A stretch of 64,000 bases of DNA from an uncultured Paracoccaceae bacterium (GTDB taxonomy: Bacteria; Pseudomonadota; Alphaproteobacteria; Rhodobacterales; Rhodobacteraceae): the NCBI GenBank assembly GCA_943787785.1, contig CALSNT010000016.1, positions 105,512 through 169,511 of the forward strand, given 5' to 3'. Below the pieces are notes generated by a model, which did no database searches, was not told where the DNA came from, and saw only the letters and a program-made list of their open reading frames with translations. Shown here one piece after another: positions 27,081 through 37,211 of this stretch. The translations under genes and the position numbers were made by a program. How positions within the stretch are numbered: position 1 is the stretch's first letter; each line of letters begins with the position of its first letter.

Positions 27081-27796
27081 CAGTCGATCCCGCTTTCTGC
27101 AACATAGGGCGTGCTGTCATGCTTGGGACGCACGTCTTCGGGCATTGACCCGGTCACCAGATAGATCACCTGATCTGCAATCGAGGTCACATGGTCGCCC
27201 ATACGCTCGATGTTCTTGGCAATGAAGTGCATGTGGATGCAGGCGGTGATTGTGCGCGGATCTTCCATCATATGGGTCAGGAATTCCCGGAACAGTCCGT
27301 TGTACATGTTGTCCACGTCGGCATCGCGCTGGCGCACACTTTCCGCCAGTGCAATGTCACGCCGCACATAGCTGTCCAGCGCGTCCTTCAACATCAGCTC
27401 CACCTCGCGCGCCATGCGCCGCAAACTTGCAGCAGAATCGTCCACGGCAGGCATCTGAACCAGCACGCTGGTCCGCTTGGCCATGTTCTTGGCATAGTCG
27501 CCACAGCGCTCCAGATTGCCGGATATTTTCATCACAGTCAGGACAGTGCGCAAATCACTGGCGGCAGGCGCGCGCAGAGCGATCAGGCGGGCGGCTTCGA
27601 CGTTGATCTGTTCTTCCAGCGCGTCGATGGCCTTGTCGGCGGCCTTGATCTTTGCGGCCCGGTCCTCGTCACCGTCCTCCAAGGCACGGCTGGCGCCATG
27701 AATGGCCGCTTCGACCAGACCGCCCATTTTCATCACCAGCGCCTGAATTTCTTCAAGGTCGCGGTCAAAGGCGTTCGAGATGTGATGGTCGTTCAT
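27080..27796 (-). CDS. phoU: phosphate signalling protein PhoU
   Basis: 238 residues with two PhoU three-helix repeats (SNAFDRDLEEIQALVMKMG and the second half with ERMGDHVTSIADQ). It links PstSCAB transport state to PhoR and prevents excess uptake. Follows pstB by nine bases. Confidence 0.95.
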   Translation of the reverse strand: MNDHHISNAFDRDLEEIQALVMKMGGLVEAAIHGASRALEDGDEDRAAKIKAADKAIDALEEQINVEAARLIALRAPAASDLRTVLTVMKISGNLERCGDYAKNMAKRTSVLVQMPAVDDSAASLRRMAREVELMLKDALDSYVRRDIALAESVRQRDADVDNMYNGLFREFLTHMMEDPRTITACIHMHFIAKNIERMGDHVTSIADQVIYLVTGSMPEDVRPKHDSTPYVAESGID

Positions 27797-27805
27797 GTCA
27801 GCCCC

Positions 27806-28624
27806 CTACCCGATCCGTCCGGTGATGTAGTTTTCCGTCCGAGGGTCCTGCGGATTGGTGAAAATCTTGTCGGTGTCATCGTATTCCACCAGATTGCCTA
27901 GGTGGAAATATGCCGTCTTCTGGCTGACCCGCGCCGCCTGTTGCATCGAGTGGGTAACGATGATTACCGCGAAGTTCCGGCGCAATTCGCTGATCAGGTT
28001 CTCGATCAGTTCGGTGGCGATCGGGTCCAGCGCGCTGCAGGGCTCATCCATCAGCAGGATTTCCGGCTCGGTCGCTACGGCGCGTGCGATGCACAGGCGC
28101 TGCTGCTGCCCTCCAGACAGTCCGGTTCCGGGCGCATGGAGGCGATCTTTTACCTCATCCCAGATCGCTCCGCGGCGAAGGGATTTCTCGACAATCTCAT
28201 CCAGTTCGGCCTTGTTGCGGGCCAGTCCGTGAATTCGCGGACCGTAGGCGACGTTGTCATAGATCGACTTCGGAAACGGGTTCGGCTTCTGAAACACCAT
28301 TCCGACACGGGCGCGCAGCTGCACCGGGTCCACATCCCTGGCGTAGATGTCGTGCCCGTCGATCAGGATCGTCCCTTCCATCCGGGCCACGTCAATTGTG
28401 TCGTTCATCCGATTGATACAGCGCAGAAACGTCGACTTGCCGCAGCCCGAAGGGCCGATAAAGGCCGTCACCGTGTGATCCTGAATATCGACGTTCACGT
28501 CCTTGATGGCGTGGTTGTCACCATAGTAAACCTGCACGTCGCGGGCCGAGATTTTCGGCGACTTTGTGTCGGTTTCGACCGCTGTATTAGCCACGGTGCG
28601 CTCCATCATTGCCAGATCGTCCAT
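27806..28624 (-). CDS. pstB: phosphate ABC transporter ATP-binding protein PstB
   Basis: 272 residues. Walker [14 protein letters not shown]-loop [15 protein letters not shown] (PstB-specific), signature [14 protein letters not shown], Walker [14 protein letters not shown], switch His in VTHSMQQA. Energises phosphate import with PstA/PstC. An extra ~25-residue N-terminal stretch precedes the domain; MDDLAMM offers two alternative starts. Confidence 0.95.
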   Translation of the reverse strand: MDDLAMMERTVANTAVETDTKSPKISARDVQVYYGDNHAIKDVNVDIQDHTVTAFIGPSGCGKSTFLRCINRMNDTIDVARMEGTILIDGHDIYARDVDPVQLRARVGMVFQKPNPFPKSIYDNVAYGPRIHGLARNKAELDEIVEKSLRRGAIWDEVKDRLHAPGTGLSGGQQQRLCIARAVATEPEILLMDEPCSALDPIATELIENLISELRRNFAVIIVTHSMQQAARVSQKTAYFHLGNLVEYDDTDKIFTNPQDPRTENYITGRIG

Positions 28625-28638
28625 ACTCTATCCTATCT

Positions 28639-30411
28639 CTACCAGCGCCGCTCGAACCGTTTGCGCAGGAAAACGGCAAGGCCGTTCATCACCACCAGGA
28701 AGGCCAGCAATACGCAGATCGCGGCGGCCGTCCGTGCCTCAAATGCCTGTTCGGGGAAGTCGGACCAGCGGAACACCTGCACGGGAAGGACTGTTGCGCT
28801 GTCAGTGATGCCAGTCGGCGTGTCGACGATGAAGGCAACCATGCCGATCATGATCAGCGGCGCGGTTTCCCCAAGCGCCTGCGCCATGCCAAGGATGGTA
28901 CCCGTCAGGATACCGGGCATCGCCAGCGGCAACACATGGTGGAACGAGGCCTGAACCTTCGACGCCCCAACGCCCAAGGCAGCATCCCGGATCGAGGGCG
29001 GGACAGCGCGGATCGAGGCGCGCGCCGCGATGATGATTGTCGGCAGTGTCATCAGGGCCAGCACGATACCCCCGGCGAGCGGCGCGGAGCGTGGCACCCC
29101 GAAGACACCCAAGAACACCGCCAGACCCAATAGGCCGAAGATGATCGACGGCACGGCGGCAAGGTTGTTGATGTTGACCTCGATCAGCGCCGTCAGGCGG
29201 TTCTTGGGGGCAAATTCCTCAAGATAGATCGCGCTGAGGACACCTATCGGGAAGGCCAGCGCAAAGGTCACCAGCATCGTCCAGAACGATCCGACGACCG
29301 CACCCCAGATCCCGGCGAGTTCGGGCTCGCGGCTGTCCGAGGCTGTAAAGAAGCGGGTGTTGAACACGGTTTCGAGCTGCCCGGCGGTGCGTAATTCCTC
29401 GATCCAGACGATCTGCGTGTCCGAGAGCTTCCGGTCAGCCTCGGATTGTTCGTTGATCAGAAGCGACCAGTCCGCAATCGGCCCATCCGGCGCAACCAGC
29501 ACATCGGCCGAGACGGTATCGCGCCCGACCTCGGTCACCTTGAACCAACCGCCACCGGCACGGATCAGCGCGGAGGCGTTGTCCTCACCCAACGGCTCTG
29601 AACCCCGGGTGCTGTCAGCCCGCACCAGCGCGGCATCCGCTTCGGCCAGCAGGCCGTCGCGCTTGACGGTCCGGGCCTCGACCTGTTTGAGCGCGCGGTT
29701 GCGCGCCGCCTCATCCTCGGCGGCTTCTGCACGCCGCGCGAATTCCTCGACACCGTTATTCTGCAGGTTCGCCTGGTGGCGCAACGCGGCAGCCTCGGCC
29801 CTGAGTGACCGTCGTGCCTGCGTCAGAAGTGCAGCGAAATCGTCTGCGGTCGAGGTCAGAACGGCGCTGTCGCCGTCTATCTCTGCACTCAGCGTGCCAT
29901 CCGTCGACTTTTTCTCCAGCCCGCCGAATGCGCCCTTGATATAAAGGTCCAGCGTGTCGGCGGCCAGCATACGAACCGGCACGACCTGACCCACCAGCGA
30001 CGTATCGGCGGCAACCTGTTCGGCCAGTTCGAAACTTGCCCCGACCGACAGAAGTTCATTGAGCGCCCGCCGCTCCGTGCGCCCCGTGGCAATCGGGAAT
30101 CGGCTGCGCAAGGCATTGCGCGTCAGCGTGTTGAAGTCAGCGCGCCGGATCAAGTCCGGATCGTGCAGCCCGTCGGGATCGACGACCTCGGCGGTGATCT
30201 CGACCGGCAGCGTGACGTAGGTTTCCCGCAGGGCGGTGCTGGCGTTGAGCACGACCGAACTCAGCAGAACCACCAGCGACAACCCGGCGAACAACAGCGC
30301 GGCAATCCCGTAGGCGCGCAGGCGGAATTCGGCACGGTGGCGGCGTTTCAGACGCGCTTGTGCCGCGTCAGATCCGGTGATCCCGGTGATGGGGTGCGCA
30401 GCATCAGTCAT
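28639..30411 (-). CDS. pstA: phosphate ABC transporter permease PstA, enlarged N-terminal domain
   Basis: 590 residues. One N-terminal membrane helix (~32-55) is followed by a large ~310-residue extracytoplasmic region (DUF3333-type), including a Glu/Ala/Arg-rich coiled coil around residues 195-260, before the permease core with GSFWTMLVTFALAFPIGV and the EAA-like loop around LGVGASKVQASFHHVLPLA. E. coli PstA has 296 residues. The coiled coil may regulate or sense; that is inference. The start overlaps the pstC stop. Confidence 0.92.
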   Translation of the reverse strand: MTDAAHPITGITGSDAAQARLKRRHRAEFRLRAYGIAALLFAGLSLVVLLSSVVLNASTALRETYVTLPVEITAEVVDPDGLHDPDLIRRADFNTLTRNALRSRFPIATGRTERRALNELLSVGASFELAEQVAADTSLVGQVVPVRMLAADTLDLYIKGAFGGLEKKSTDGTLSAEIDGDSAVLTSTADDFAALLTQARRSLRAEAAALRHQANLQNNGVEEFARRAEAAEDEAARNRALKQVEARTVKRDGLLAEADAALVRADSTRGSEPLGEDNASALIRAGGGWFKVTEVGRDTVSADVLVAPDGPIADWSLLINEQSEADRKLSDTQIVWIEELRTAGQLETVFNTRFFTASDSREPELAGIWGAVVGSFWTMLVTFALAFPIGVLSAIYLEEFAPKNRLTALIEVNINNLAAVPSIIFGLLGLAVFLGVFGVPRSAPLAGGIVLALMTLPTIIIAARASIRAVPPSIRDAALGVGASKVQASFHHVLPLAMPGILTGTILGMAQALGETAPLIMIGMVAFIVDTPTGITDSATVLPVQVFRWSDFPEQAFEARTAAAICVLLAFLVVMNGLAVFLRKRFERRW

Positions 30412-31780
30412 ATTGTTCCCGATACTTCTTCACCACACGTTGCGCGATGATGTTCATGCCAAGCGTCATGCAGAACAGTGTGAACCCAAGCGAGAACGCC
30501 GGACCCGCGGCCACCGTCGCCTCGGTGTCGCCGGTAATCAGCATGACGATCTGCACGGTGACGGTCGTGACGGCCTCCAGCGGATTCGCCGTCAGGTTCG
30601 CCCCCTGCCCCGCGGCCATGACGACTATCATCGTCTCACCCACCGCCCGGCTGATCCCCAGCAGAACCGCCGAGACGATCCCCGGCAGTGCGGCGGGCAG
30701 AACGACCTGCCGCATGGTTTCGGCCTTGGTCGCTCCCAAGCCGTAAGACCCATCGCGTAACGATTGCGGAACCGCATTGATGACGTCGTCGGATAGCGAG
30801 CTGATGAACGGAATAATCATGATCCCCATCACGATCCCGGCGGCAAGCGCACTTTCGGAGGCTATGTCGAGGCCCGTCACCTCGCCAAACCGGCGCAACC
30901 ACGGCGCGACGGTGATTGCAGCAAAAAAGCCATAAACGACCGTCGGAATCCCGGCGAGGATTTCCAGCATCGGCTTAGCGAAGGCGCGCAGGCCGGGTCC
31001 GGCGAAATCCGACAGGTAAATAGCCGCGAACAGGCCCACCGGAACCGCGACCAGCATCGCGATCAGGGTAATCAGGAGTGTACCCGCAAAGAGCGGCAAC
31101 GCCCCCACCCGATCCGGGTCCAGCACCCCGACGTGGACACCCGACAGGGGCGTCCAGTTCGTGCCAAAAAGAAACTTGTCGATCCGCCAGTCGAGAACCG
31201 AGAAGAATCCGACGGTCTCGGAAATCAGGCTCAGCACGATCCCGGTGGTCGTGGCGACGGCAACGGCGGCTGCGGCCATTAGAACCCATGTCGTCAGTCG
31301 TTCGGCCCGATTGCGGGCGCGGAAGGCCGTATTGACCTGCCGGAAAATGTTCCAGCCAGCCAACACCGAAAGCACCAGCGCCAGCACAATGGTTGTCCAG
31401 ACACGGACCGACTCTTTCGAGCGCACTGCGGCGGCGACCTCGCTGCGTAGCTCTCCGGTGGAACTGGCGATGCCGCCGGATGCGATTGATCGCGCGTCCG
31501 ACAGGACCAACTCCCGCTCGATCGCGTTGAGCTCCGGTGCGCGGTCCTGAATCAATCCGGTCAGCGACGCATTCTCGATGGCCGCCCAGAGCGTGATGCC
31601 GAGAACCAGAACGCTCCAACCGACGATCAGGACCCACATTGCGGACAGCAACCCATGCTGTCCGGGGCGTGAATGCAACTGCGCCGGACGGTCACCGCCA
31701 ATCATCACTGCGCGCCGGTGGCTGGTGAAATAGGCCAGCACGGCGATGCCGAAAACGGCGAGGAAGGTGGTGGAGATCAT
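30404..31780 (-). CDS. pstC: phosphate ABC transporter permease PstC
   Basis: 458 residues, with two N-terminal membrane helices and a ~70-residue loop before the six-helix permease core. The EAA loop reads YGLGATKAETMRQVVLPAALPG. Pairs with PstA to form the phosphate channel. Also longer than E. coli PstC (319). Confidence 0.92.
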   Translation of the reverse strand: MISTTFLAVFGIAVLAYFTSHRRAVMIGGDRPAQLHSRPGQHGLLSAMWVLIVGWSVLVLGITLWAAIENASLTGLIQDRAPELNAIERELVLSDARSIASGGIASSTGELRSEVAAAVRSKESVRVWTTIVLALVLSVLAGWNIFRQVNTAFRARNRAERLTTWVLMAAAAVAVATTTGIVLSLISETVGFFSVLDWRIDKFLFGTNWTPLSGVHVGVLDPDRVGALPLFAGTLLITLIAMLVAVPVGLFAAIYLSDFAGPGLRAFAKPMLEILAGIPTVVYGFFAAITVAPWLRRFGEVTGLDIASESALAAGIVMGIMIIPFISSLSDDVINAVPQSLRDGSYGLGATKAETMRQVVLPAALPGIVSAVLLGISRAVGETMIVVMAAGQGANLTANPLEAVTTVTVQIVMLITGDTEATVAAGPAFSLGFTLFCMTLGMNIIAQRVVKKYREQYD

Positions 31781-31844
31781 TGGCAGCGATCCTGCAAACT
31801 AAGGTCGGCAGGGCCTGATGCGGCCCCGCCGGGTAGTTTCTGAC

Positions 31845-32831
31845 TTACATCAGGTCTTCGAGTTTCATCGGGGTCAGCGCCTCGATGCGGGCTTTCACCT
31901 CGGCGTGAGTGTCGGCCGGTGCCGGGATCAGCCCGAAGTCGACGAGGTAACCCTCATCACCGGTGGCCGCATCCGACAGGAACTCGGTTGCGTATTCCTG
32001 GATGCCGGGAACGACGCCAACATGCGCGTTCTTGATGTAGAAGAACAGCGAACGCGACACCGGGTAGGAGCCGTCAGCGATGTTGTCGAAGGTCGGCTCG
32101 ACACCATCAACCATCGCGCCCTTCAGCGCGTCGGCGTTCTGGTCCAGGAACGAGAAACCGAAGATGCCAAGCGCGCCGGGGTTCGCTTCCAGCTTCGAGA
32201 CGATCAGGTTGTCGTTCTCACCCGCATCGACCCAGGCACCATCTTGACGGATCGAGATACCGTCACACTCGATGCCTGCACCCTCGCAGCCTTCTTCCAT
32301 GACCAGCTCTTCGAACGCGTCACGGGTTCCCGACGACGGCGGCGGGCCGAGAACTTCGATCTTCACCGGCGGCAGTCCAGGGTCCACTTCGTCCCAGGTC
32401 TCCGGCTTGTCGCCCTGCTCGGCCAGCGCCAGAACCAGCATCTCGCGGGTCAGCTCGAAATTCTCGCCATCCTTGGCATTGGCAACAACGATCCCGTCAA
32501 AGCCGATCATCGCTTCTGTCACTTCGGTCACACCATTGCCGGCGCACAGCTTAAGTTCGCTTTCCTTGATGCGGCGCGAAGCGTTGGTCATGTCGGGATG
32601 CTCGGTGCCGACGCCTGCGCAGAACAGTTTCAGACCACCGCCCGAACCGGTGCTTTCAACGACCGGGGTCGCGAAATCAGTGCTTCGTCCGAATTGCTCG
32701 GCCACTGCTGTCGAGAATGGGAACACGGTGGACGAGCCGACGATGCGGATGTCTTCGCGCGATTGTGCCAATGCGCCCGTTGCAGCAACGCTCAGTGCGA
32801 CGGCTGATGTGGCAAGTTTGGTGAGTGTCAT
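31845..32831 (-). CDS. pstS: periplasmic phosphate-binding protein PstS
   Basis: 328 residues. Signal peptide MTLTKLATSAVALSVAATGALA; then RIVGSSTVFPFSTAVAEQF and ESTGSGGGLKLFC, the phosphate-binding loops, and PSSGTRDAFEELV. Shewanella/Rhodobacterales-type PstS of larger size. First of the pst genes after the PHO box. Confidence 0.93.
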   Translation of the reverse strand: MTLTKLATSAVALSVAATGALAQSREDIRIVGSSTVFPFSTAVAEQFGRSTDFATPVVESTGSGGGLKLFCAGVGTEHPDMTNASRRIKESELKLCAGNGVTEVTEAMIGFDGIVVANAKDGENFELTREMLVLALAEQGDKPETWDEVDPGLPPVKIEVLGPPPSSGTRDAFEELVMEEGCEGAGIECDGISIRQDGAWVDAGENDNLIVSKLEANPGALGIFGFSFLDQNADALKGAMVDGVEPTFDNIADGSYPVSRSLFFYIKNAHVGVVPGIQEYATEFLSDAATGDEGYLVDFGLIPAPADTHAEVKARIEALTPMKLEDLM

Positions 32832-32920
32832 CTTTCTTCTCCTGAAATCGGTTCAGGTGCGAAGCAGCCCGCACCATAGGGTCTGCCTAGAGGGTGTTGG
32901 CAATGCTTTTGTGACGCCTA

Positions 32921-32939
32921 TGTAACAGATACATGACAC
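32921..32939 (-). promoter_or_regulatory. PHO box upstream of pstS
   Basis: Minus-strand sequence GTGTCATGTATCTGTTACA fits two direct CTGTCAT-like heptamers separated by four bases, the PhoB site. It lies 90 bases before the pstS start, in the gap after phoR, so the pst operon can be induced apart from phoR. Confidence 0.7.
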
Positions 32940-32965
32940 GCACCGGCCTCATCCCGGTAAATCAT

Positions 32966-34000
32966 CTAATCCTGTGGAAGAATGAGGGAAAAAACACTGC
33001 CCTCACCCGGTGTACTGGCAATCTCCAGACGCCCGCGATGCCGGTTGGCGATGTGTTTTGCGATAGCGAGGCCCAATCCGGTGCCGCCAACTTCGCGAGA
33101 GCGGTGCGAATCGATGCGGTAAAACCGCTCGGTCAGCCGGGCGAGGTGGTGCGGTTCAATCCCTTCGCCCTGATCGGATACGTCGATACGCTGGACCGGG
33201 CCCGGCAGGCGGGGATCGGTTGACCCAGAGGACAAGGTGATCTGAACCGTTCCATCCTCTAGCCCGTATTTGATCGCGTTTTCGATCAGGTTCGCCAGCA
33301 CCTGCGATAATTGATCGGCGTCGCCGCGTACCGCTGGCAAGTCCGGCGCGCATTTCACTTGCAGGGTGACATTAGCCGCGTCCGCTGCCGGCGACATGGC
33401 CATAGCCGCAGCCTGTACCAAATCTGCCAGGTTGACTTGCGCATCGGGGCGGCGACGTTCTTCGCGCTCGACCCGGCTTAGCGAAAGCAGATCCTGCGTC
33501 AGACGATCCATCCGCCCGGCCTCGCGCGCCATGATCGCCAGAAATTTGTCCCGCGCTACGGGATCATCGCGCGCCGGACCTTGAAGTGTTTCGATGAACC
33601 CCAACAATGCCGTCAGCGGAGTTTTCAGTTCGTGACTGACGTTCGCCACGAAGTCGCGCCGCATTGCATCCGCGTCGGCTTGCCATGTTTCGTCAAGAAA
33701 GCTGACAACCGTTATCCGCTCGCCGCCGGTTGACGCGTTTGCCATGTTTGTCCGCCAACGGGTCTCGACGCCGCCTTCGTGGCTGATAAATCCCGCTTCC
33801 GCCGAGGGCGCACCCGACTGGACGCCCTCTATCGCGTCAATCACGCCGGGTTGACGCAATACCGTCGCGAAATGCCGGCCGGACATGTTGCCGCCCAGCA
33901 GGACTTCGGCCGGCGCGTTCATTGCAACGATGCGGCCCGCCTGCCCAATGGCGAGCACCGGGATCGATAGAGCCGCCAGAGTGGCGTCCAGATCGTTCAT
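32966..34000 (-). CDS. phoR: phosphate regulon sensor kinase PhoR
   Basis: 344 residues from ATG 34000. PAS-like N-terminal domain (MNDLDATLAALSIPVLAIG, IVAMNAPAEVLLG), HisKA H-box FVANVSHELKTPLTALLG, then HATPase N-box NLIENAIKYG, G1 DQGEGI and G2 GGTGLGLAIAKHIA. No membrane segment is visible, so it would be cytoplasmic, unlike E. coli PhoR. An alternative start at 34078 adds 26 residues; 34000 is favoured by AAAGGATG upstream. Confidence 0.9.
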   Translation of the reverse strand: MNDLDATLAALSIPVLAIGQAGRIVAMNAPAEVLLGGNMSGRHFATVLRQPGVIDAIEGVQSGAPSAEAGFISHEGGVETRWRTNMANASTGGERITVVSFLDETWQADADAMRRDFVANVSHELKTPLTALLGFIETLQGPARDDPVARDKFLAIMAREAGRMDRLTQDLLSLSRVEREERRRPDAQVNLADLVQAAAMAMSPAADAANVTLQVKCAPDLPAVRGDADQLSQVLANLIENAIKYGLEDGTVQITLSSGSTDPRLPGPVQRIDVSDQGEGIEPHHLARLTERFYRIDSHRSREVGGTGLGLAIAKHIANRHRGRLEIASTPGEGSVFSLILPQD

Positions 34001-34221
34001 CGCGTCATCCTTTTCGCCCGGTGTTCCAATCAGGGTCTCATCATATTGTGAGGCATTTGTTAACCATTTCGTCGCCATGCCGGTGTCACACTTGCAGCCT
34101 AGAACTGTTTGCGAAACGGATCGCGCATCCTATTATCGCAAAAGTGTGACGCGGTTTGTGTCGGCGTTCTGTTTGGCGCCATTAACCGAGGGACGACTGA
34201 TGATGTCGGGTATAGTCTGAA

Positions 34222-34623
34222 ATGGCCGAGGGGCTGAATAAACGGGTCGACTTGCGGGTTATTGCATCCACGGATGTGAGGCCGAATGTGTTGGCAGTTG
34301 GCGATGTCGAAGCCTGGCGCGAAAGCGGCAATCGGCTTCCGTCTGGCGCCCAGATGGCCTTTGTCGAATTCAGCGAAATTTCCCGCGAACTGATCGACAT
34401 GATGGAACCCGAACTGGTAGTTTCCCCCTTGTTGGCAAGGGGATTTGACTGCATCGACTTGGCCCAGGCCTTGTTCATGAGTGGTTTCAAAGGTCAGTAC
34501 CGCGCCATGGCCCGCGTGCTGCCAGACCCGTCAATGGTGCGTCGCGAGATTCGCGCCATGTGCCCGGGGTTGGACTTTGATGTGCAAAAGATGCCGTCAG
34601 AGCGAAAGCTGCGCGCAATCTGA
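34222..34623 (+). CDS. conserved-looking hypothetical protein
   Basis: 133 residues, no signal peptide or membrane segment. Features: VIASTDVRPNVLAVGDVEAW, an acidic EFSEISRELIDMMEPELVVSPLLARGFD-like stretch (in part), and SGFKGQYRAMARVLPDPS, MVRREIRAMCPGLDFDV. It looks like a compact alpha/beta receiver-like or CheY-less signalling domain, but I do not recognise the family. Divergent from phoR; no strong ribosome site before ATG 34222. The 224 bases after it contain no clear gene. Confidence 0.6.
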   Translation: MAEGLNKRVDLRVIASTDVRPNVLAVGDVEAWRESGNRLPSGAQMAFVEFSEISRELIDMMEPELVVSPLLARGFDCIDLAQALFMSGFKGQYRAMARVLPDPSMVRREIRAMCPGLDFDVQKMPSERKLRAI

Positions 34624-34847
34624 CGCTGCACTTGCGCGGCTGTGCGCGTCGATCTCGGCCCGCGAGTGTCAATTAGTTAGCATACCGATCGCACCAGCGA
34701 TTCGCATTCAGAATGCCACCGTTAACGATTCGGCCAAACCTGCCTTGGTTGCCGCAAACGTAACCCTGAAATGTGGCCATACCGTCAAATTCTCCGCCGA
34801 TCAGGCGGCGGTTTTCCGCTGAAATCTCAAGCGGTTTCACGCCTTGG

Positions 34848-36050
34848 CTAAGACGTGAGATGACTAGGTTTTACATCAGCAATCGCAGAGACCGCGTCGC
34901 GGAATTTGGCGATCAGAACGTCGGAATCTTCGCACCCAACCGAGACACGAAAGAACCCCTCGCTCATCCCTAATGCGGCCCGTTCGTCCGGACTCATCTT
35001 ACGATGCGAGGATGTGGCGGCATGGCTGAGTGTCGTGCCAATATCGCCCAATGTAGGCGCGAAATTGATCCCCTCGGCGGCGCGGACCAATGCATTGGCG
35101 GCCGCCCTGCCCCCGGCAACTTCAAAACTGACCATGTGCGAGCCGTGCCCGCCCAACATGGCGACCGCGCGGTTGTGATCCGGATGATCCCGTCGAGTGG
35201 GATACAGCACGCGTGTCACGCCGGGCATCTCGGCCAACGCATCGGCCAGTGTTGCCGCGGTCGCCTCGGCCCGATCATAGCGCAACTCGAAGCTCATCAG
35301 TCCGCGTTCAGCCAGCCAGCAATCAAACGGGCTGGGTGACAGGCCCCATGTGATGGCGGTGTCTGAAAGCCGCTCTCGCAACTCAAGATCGCGGGCCGCC
35401 ACGTAACCAAGCATCGCATCTGAATGACCCGCCAGTAGTTTGGTGACGGAGTGAATGACGAGATCGGCGCCATGCTCAAAAGGGCGAAATCCGCGCGGCG
35501 TCGAGAAGGTATTGTCGACAGCCAGCAGGATATCCCGTTCCCGACATAGCTTTGCGATACCCGGAATATCCGCGACCCGCAGCGTCGGGTTCGACACCGT
35601 TTCAACCAGTACCATCCGTGTCTCGGGTCGGATTGCCGCTGCAATGGACCCCACATCGGTGGGGTCCGCCAGCGACGTCGCAATTCCTAGTCGCGGCAGG
35701 TCCTGACCCAGAAGCCGCAACGCCCGACCATAGAGTTGATTGCCGCCAACAACATGATCGCCAGCCTCCAAAGGACCCAGCACCGCGCAGGTTACCGCGG
35801 CCATACCCGATCCGGTAACAATGCCGCCGGTCGCCCCTTCCATCTGGTCGATTTTGGTCGCCAGCACCGCCGCGTTGGGATGGCCTTCGCGCGAATATGT
35901 ATACCCCGGATTGGTCCCTTCGTATTGCGCATCCAGATCATCGGGGCTGGCACTGGCGTAAACGACCGAGGGTTGCAGCGGCGTTACAACAGGGCGACTC
36001 GAGCTTTGTGGCCATGTCGGCCGTCGGGTGATTTCTGGTTTATCGGCCAT
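34848..36050 (-). CDS. Cys/Met-metabolism PLP-dependent lyase or synthase
   Basis: 400-residue fold-type I enzyme of the trans-sulfuration family. PLP Lys in HSVTKLLAGHSDAMLG, phosphate loop TGSGMAAVTCA, Asp in LAVDNTFSTP, and substrate Arg region GFFRVSVGCEDSDVL. Cystathionine gamma-lyase/synthase, methionine gamma-lyase or O-acetylhomoserine sulfhydrylase cannot be separated by eye. It follows the gamma-carbonic anhydrase gene by three bases in the same operon. Confidence 0.83.
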   Translation of the reverse strand: MADKPEITRRPTWPQSSSRPVVTPLQPSVVYASASPDDLDAQYEGTNPGYTYSREGHPNAAVLATKIDQMEGATGGIVTGSGMAAVTCAVLGPLEAGDHVVGGNQLYGRALRLLGQDLPRLGIATSLADPTDVGSIAAAIRPETRMVLVETVSNPTLRVADIPGIAKLCRERDILLAVDNTFSTPRGFRPFEHGADLVIHSVTKLLAGHSDAMLGYVAARDLELRERLSDTAITWGLSPSPFDCWLAERGLMSFELRYDRAEATAATLADALAEMPGVTRVLYPTRRDHPDHNRAVAMLGGHGSHMVSFEVAGGRAAANALVRAAEGINFAPTLGDIGTTLSHAATSSHRKMSPDERAALGMSEGFFRVSVGCEDSDVLIAKFRDAVSAIADVKPSHLTS

Positions 36051-36053
36051 AAT

Positions 36054-36572
36054 TTATTCGACTGCCTTCAACCCATCTCTGAACCGGGCGGCTTTCGCAT
36101 GATACCCTTTGGCCGAGTCCAGGTTTGCCTCGGAAAAATCGTGACTGCGAACAACTTTGCCCGGTTGCCCAAGCACCAGGGATCCGGGTGGGATCTCCGT
36201 CCCCTCGGTCACCAACGCGCCCGCTCCGATCAACGAACCAGCCCCGATAACGGCTCCGTTCATCACCGTCGCGCCCATGCCGATCAGCACAAGTTCCTCC
36301 AACCTGCAACCGTGCAGGATGACGCCATGTCCCACTGTGCAATTCGCCCCGATTGTCAGCGGAAAGCCGGGGTCAGTGTGAAAAATGCACCCCTCCTGAA
36401 CGTTTGAGCCATGCCCGACAACAATTGGTTCATTGTCACCGCGCAGAGTGGAACCGAACCAGACCGAAGCCATTGCCTCGATCGTGACTCCGCCAATCAC
36501 GTTTGCATCCGGCGCAATCCAGGCGCTGCTGTGAACCTGTGGCGTAATCCCTTCAAAAGAATAGAGAGTCAC
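36054..36572 (-). CDS. gamma-class carbonic anhydrase-like hexapeptide protein
   Basis: 172-residue left-handed beta-helix protein. Metal-binding His positions are seen in [19 protein letters not shown] and [10 protein letters not shown], with the family Arg/Asp in LRGDNEPI. CaiE/PaaY/YrdA-like; activity not certain. Its start overlaps the gmk stop (ATGA). Confidence 0.87.
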   Translation of the reverse strand: MTLYSFEGITPQVHSSAWIAPDANVIGGVTIEAMASVWFGSTLRGDNEPIVVGHGSNVQEGCIFHTDPGFPLTIGANCTVGHGVILHGCRLEELVLIGMGATVMNGAVIGAGSLIGAGALVTEGTEIPPGSLVLGQPGKVVRSHDFSEANLDSAKGYHAKAARFRDGLKAVE

Positions 36573-37207
36573 CGCCGATCCTCGAACTCAGCCTGCAGAT
36601 TGCGGACATGGTCTACCAGACCAGGCTGCTGAGAACGCCGCATCCGTTCGCTGGTGACGATGTTCACCAAATGCGCCTCGGTCGCTGCCAGATCGTCATT
36701 TACCAGCACGTAGTCATAGGCGTCCCAGTGGCTGATCTCGTCCCAGCTTTTCAGCATCCGCCTTTCGATCGTTTCAGCGGTGTCCTGCCCACGTGATTCT
36801 AGCCGATGCTTGAGCTCCGCAATCGAGGGTGGCAGCAGGAAGATCGACAGCACATGCTTATTCAGGTCCGAACCGTTGATCTGCTGGGCACCTTGCCAGT
36901 CGATGTCGAACAACACGTCCTGCCCATCATTTATTGCCGCTTCAACCGGTGCCTTAGGAGAGCCGTAGAAGTTACCGAAAACATGAGCATGTTCCAGCAT
37001 TTCTCCATCGCTTACCATGCTTCTGAACGCCGCTTCATCGACAAAGTGATAGTCCTTGCCGTCAACCTCGCCCTCGCGCGCAGCGCGTGTCGTCGCACTG
37101 ACCGAAAAGCGGATCGTTTCGTCCCAGTCGCGCAATCGTCGGGCCAGCGTCGATTTTCCGGCACCAGATGGCGAGGACAGGATGATCAGAAGGCCGCGTC
37201 GATCCAT
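36569..37207 (-). CDS. gmk: guanylate kinase
   Basis: 212 residues phosphorylating GMP to GDP. P-loop [20 protein letters not shown]-binding [19 protein letters not shown] (shown in part), [12 protein letters not shown], and [19 protein letters not shown]. Length normal. Five bases after yicC. Confidence 0.96.
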   Translation of the reverse strand: MDRRGLLIILSSPSGAGKSTLARRLRDWDETIRFSVSATTRAAREGEVDGKDYHFVDEAAFRSMVSDGEMLEHAHVFGNFYGSPKAPVEAAINDGQDVLFDIDWQGAQQINGSDLNKHVLSIFLLPPSIAELKHRLESRGQDTAETIERRMLKSWDEISHWDAYDYVLVNDDLAATEAHLVNIVTSERMRRSQQPGLVDHVRNLQAEFEDRR

Positions 37208-37211
37208 CAGG

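Noticed and set aside
34794..34815. Hairpin CCGCC/GGCGG followed by CGGTTTT after the hypothetical gene at 34222
   Set aside because: Only a 5-bp stem and a short T run, 170 bases from the gene; too weak to call a terminator.
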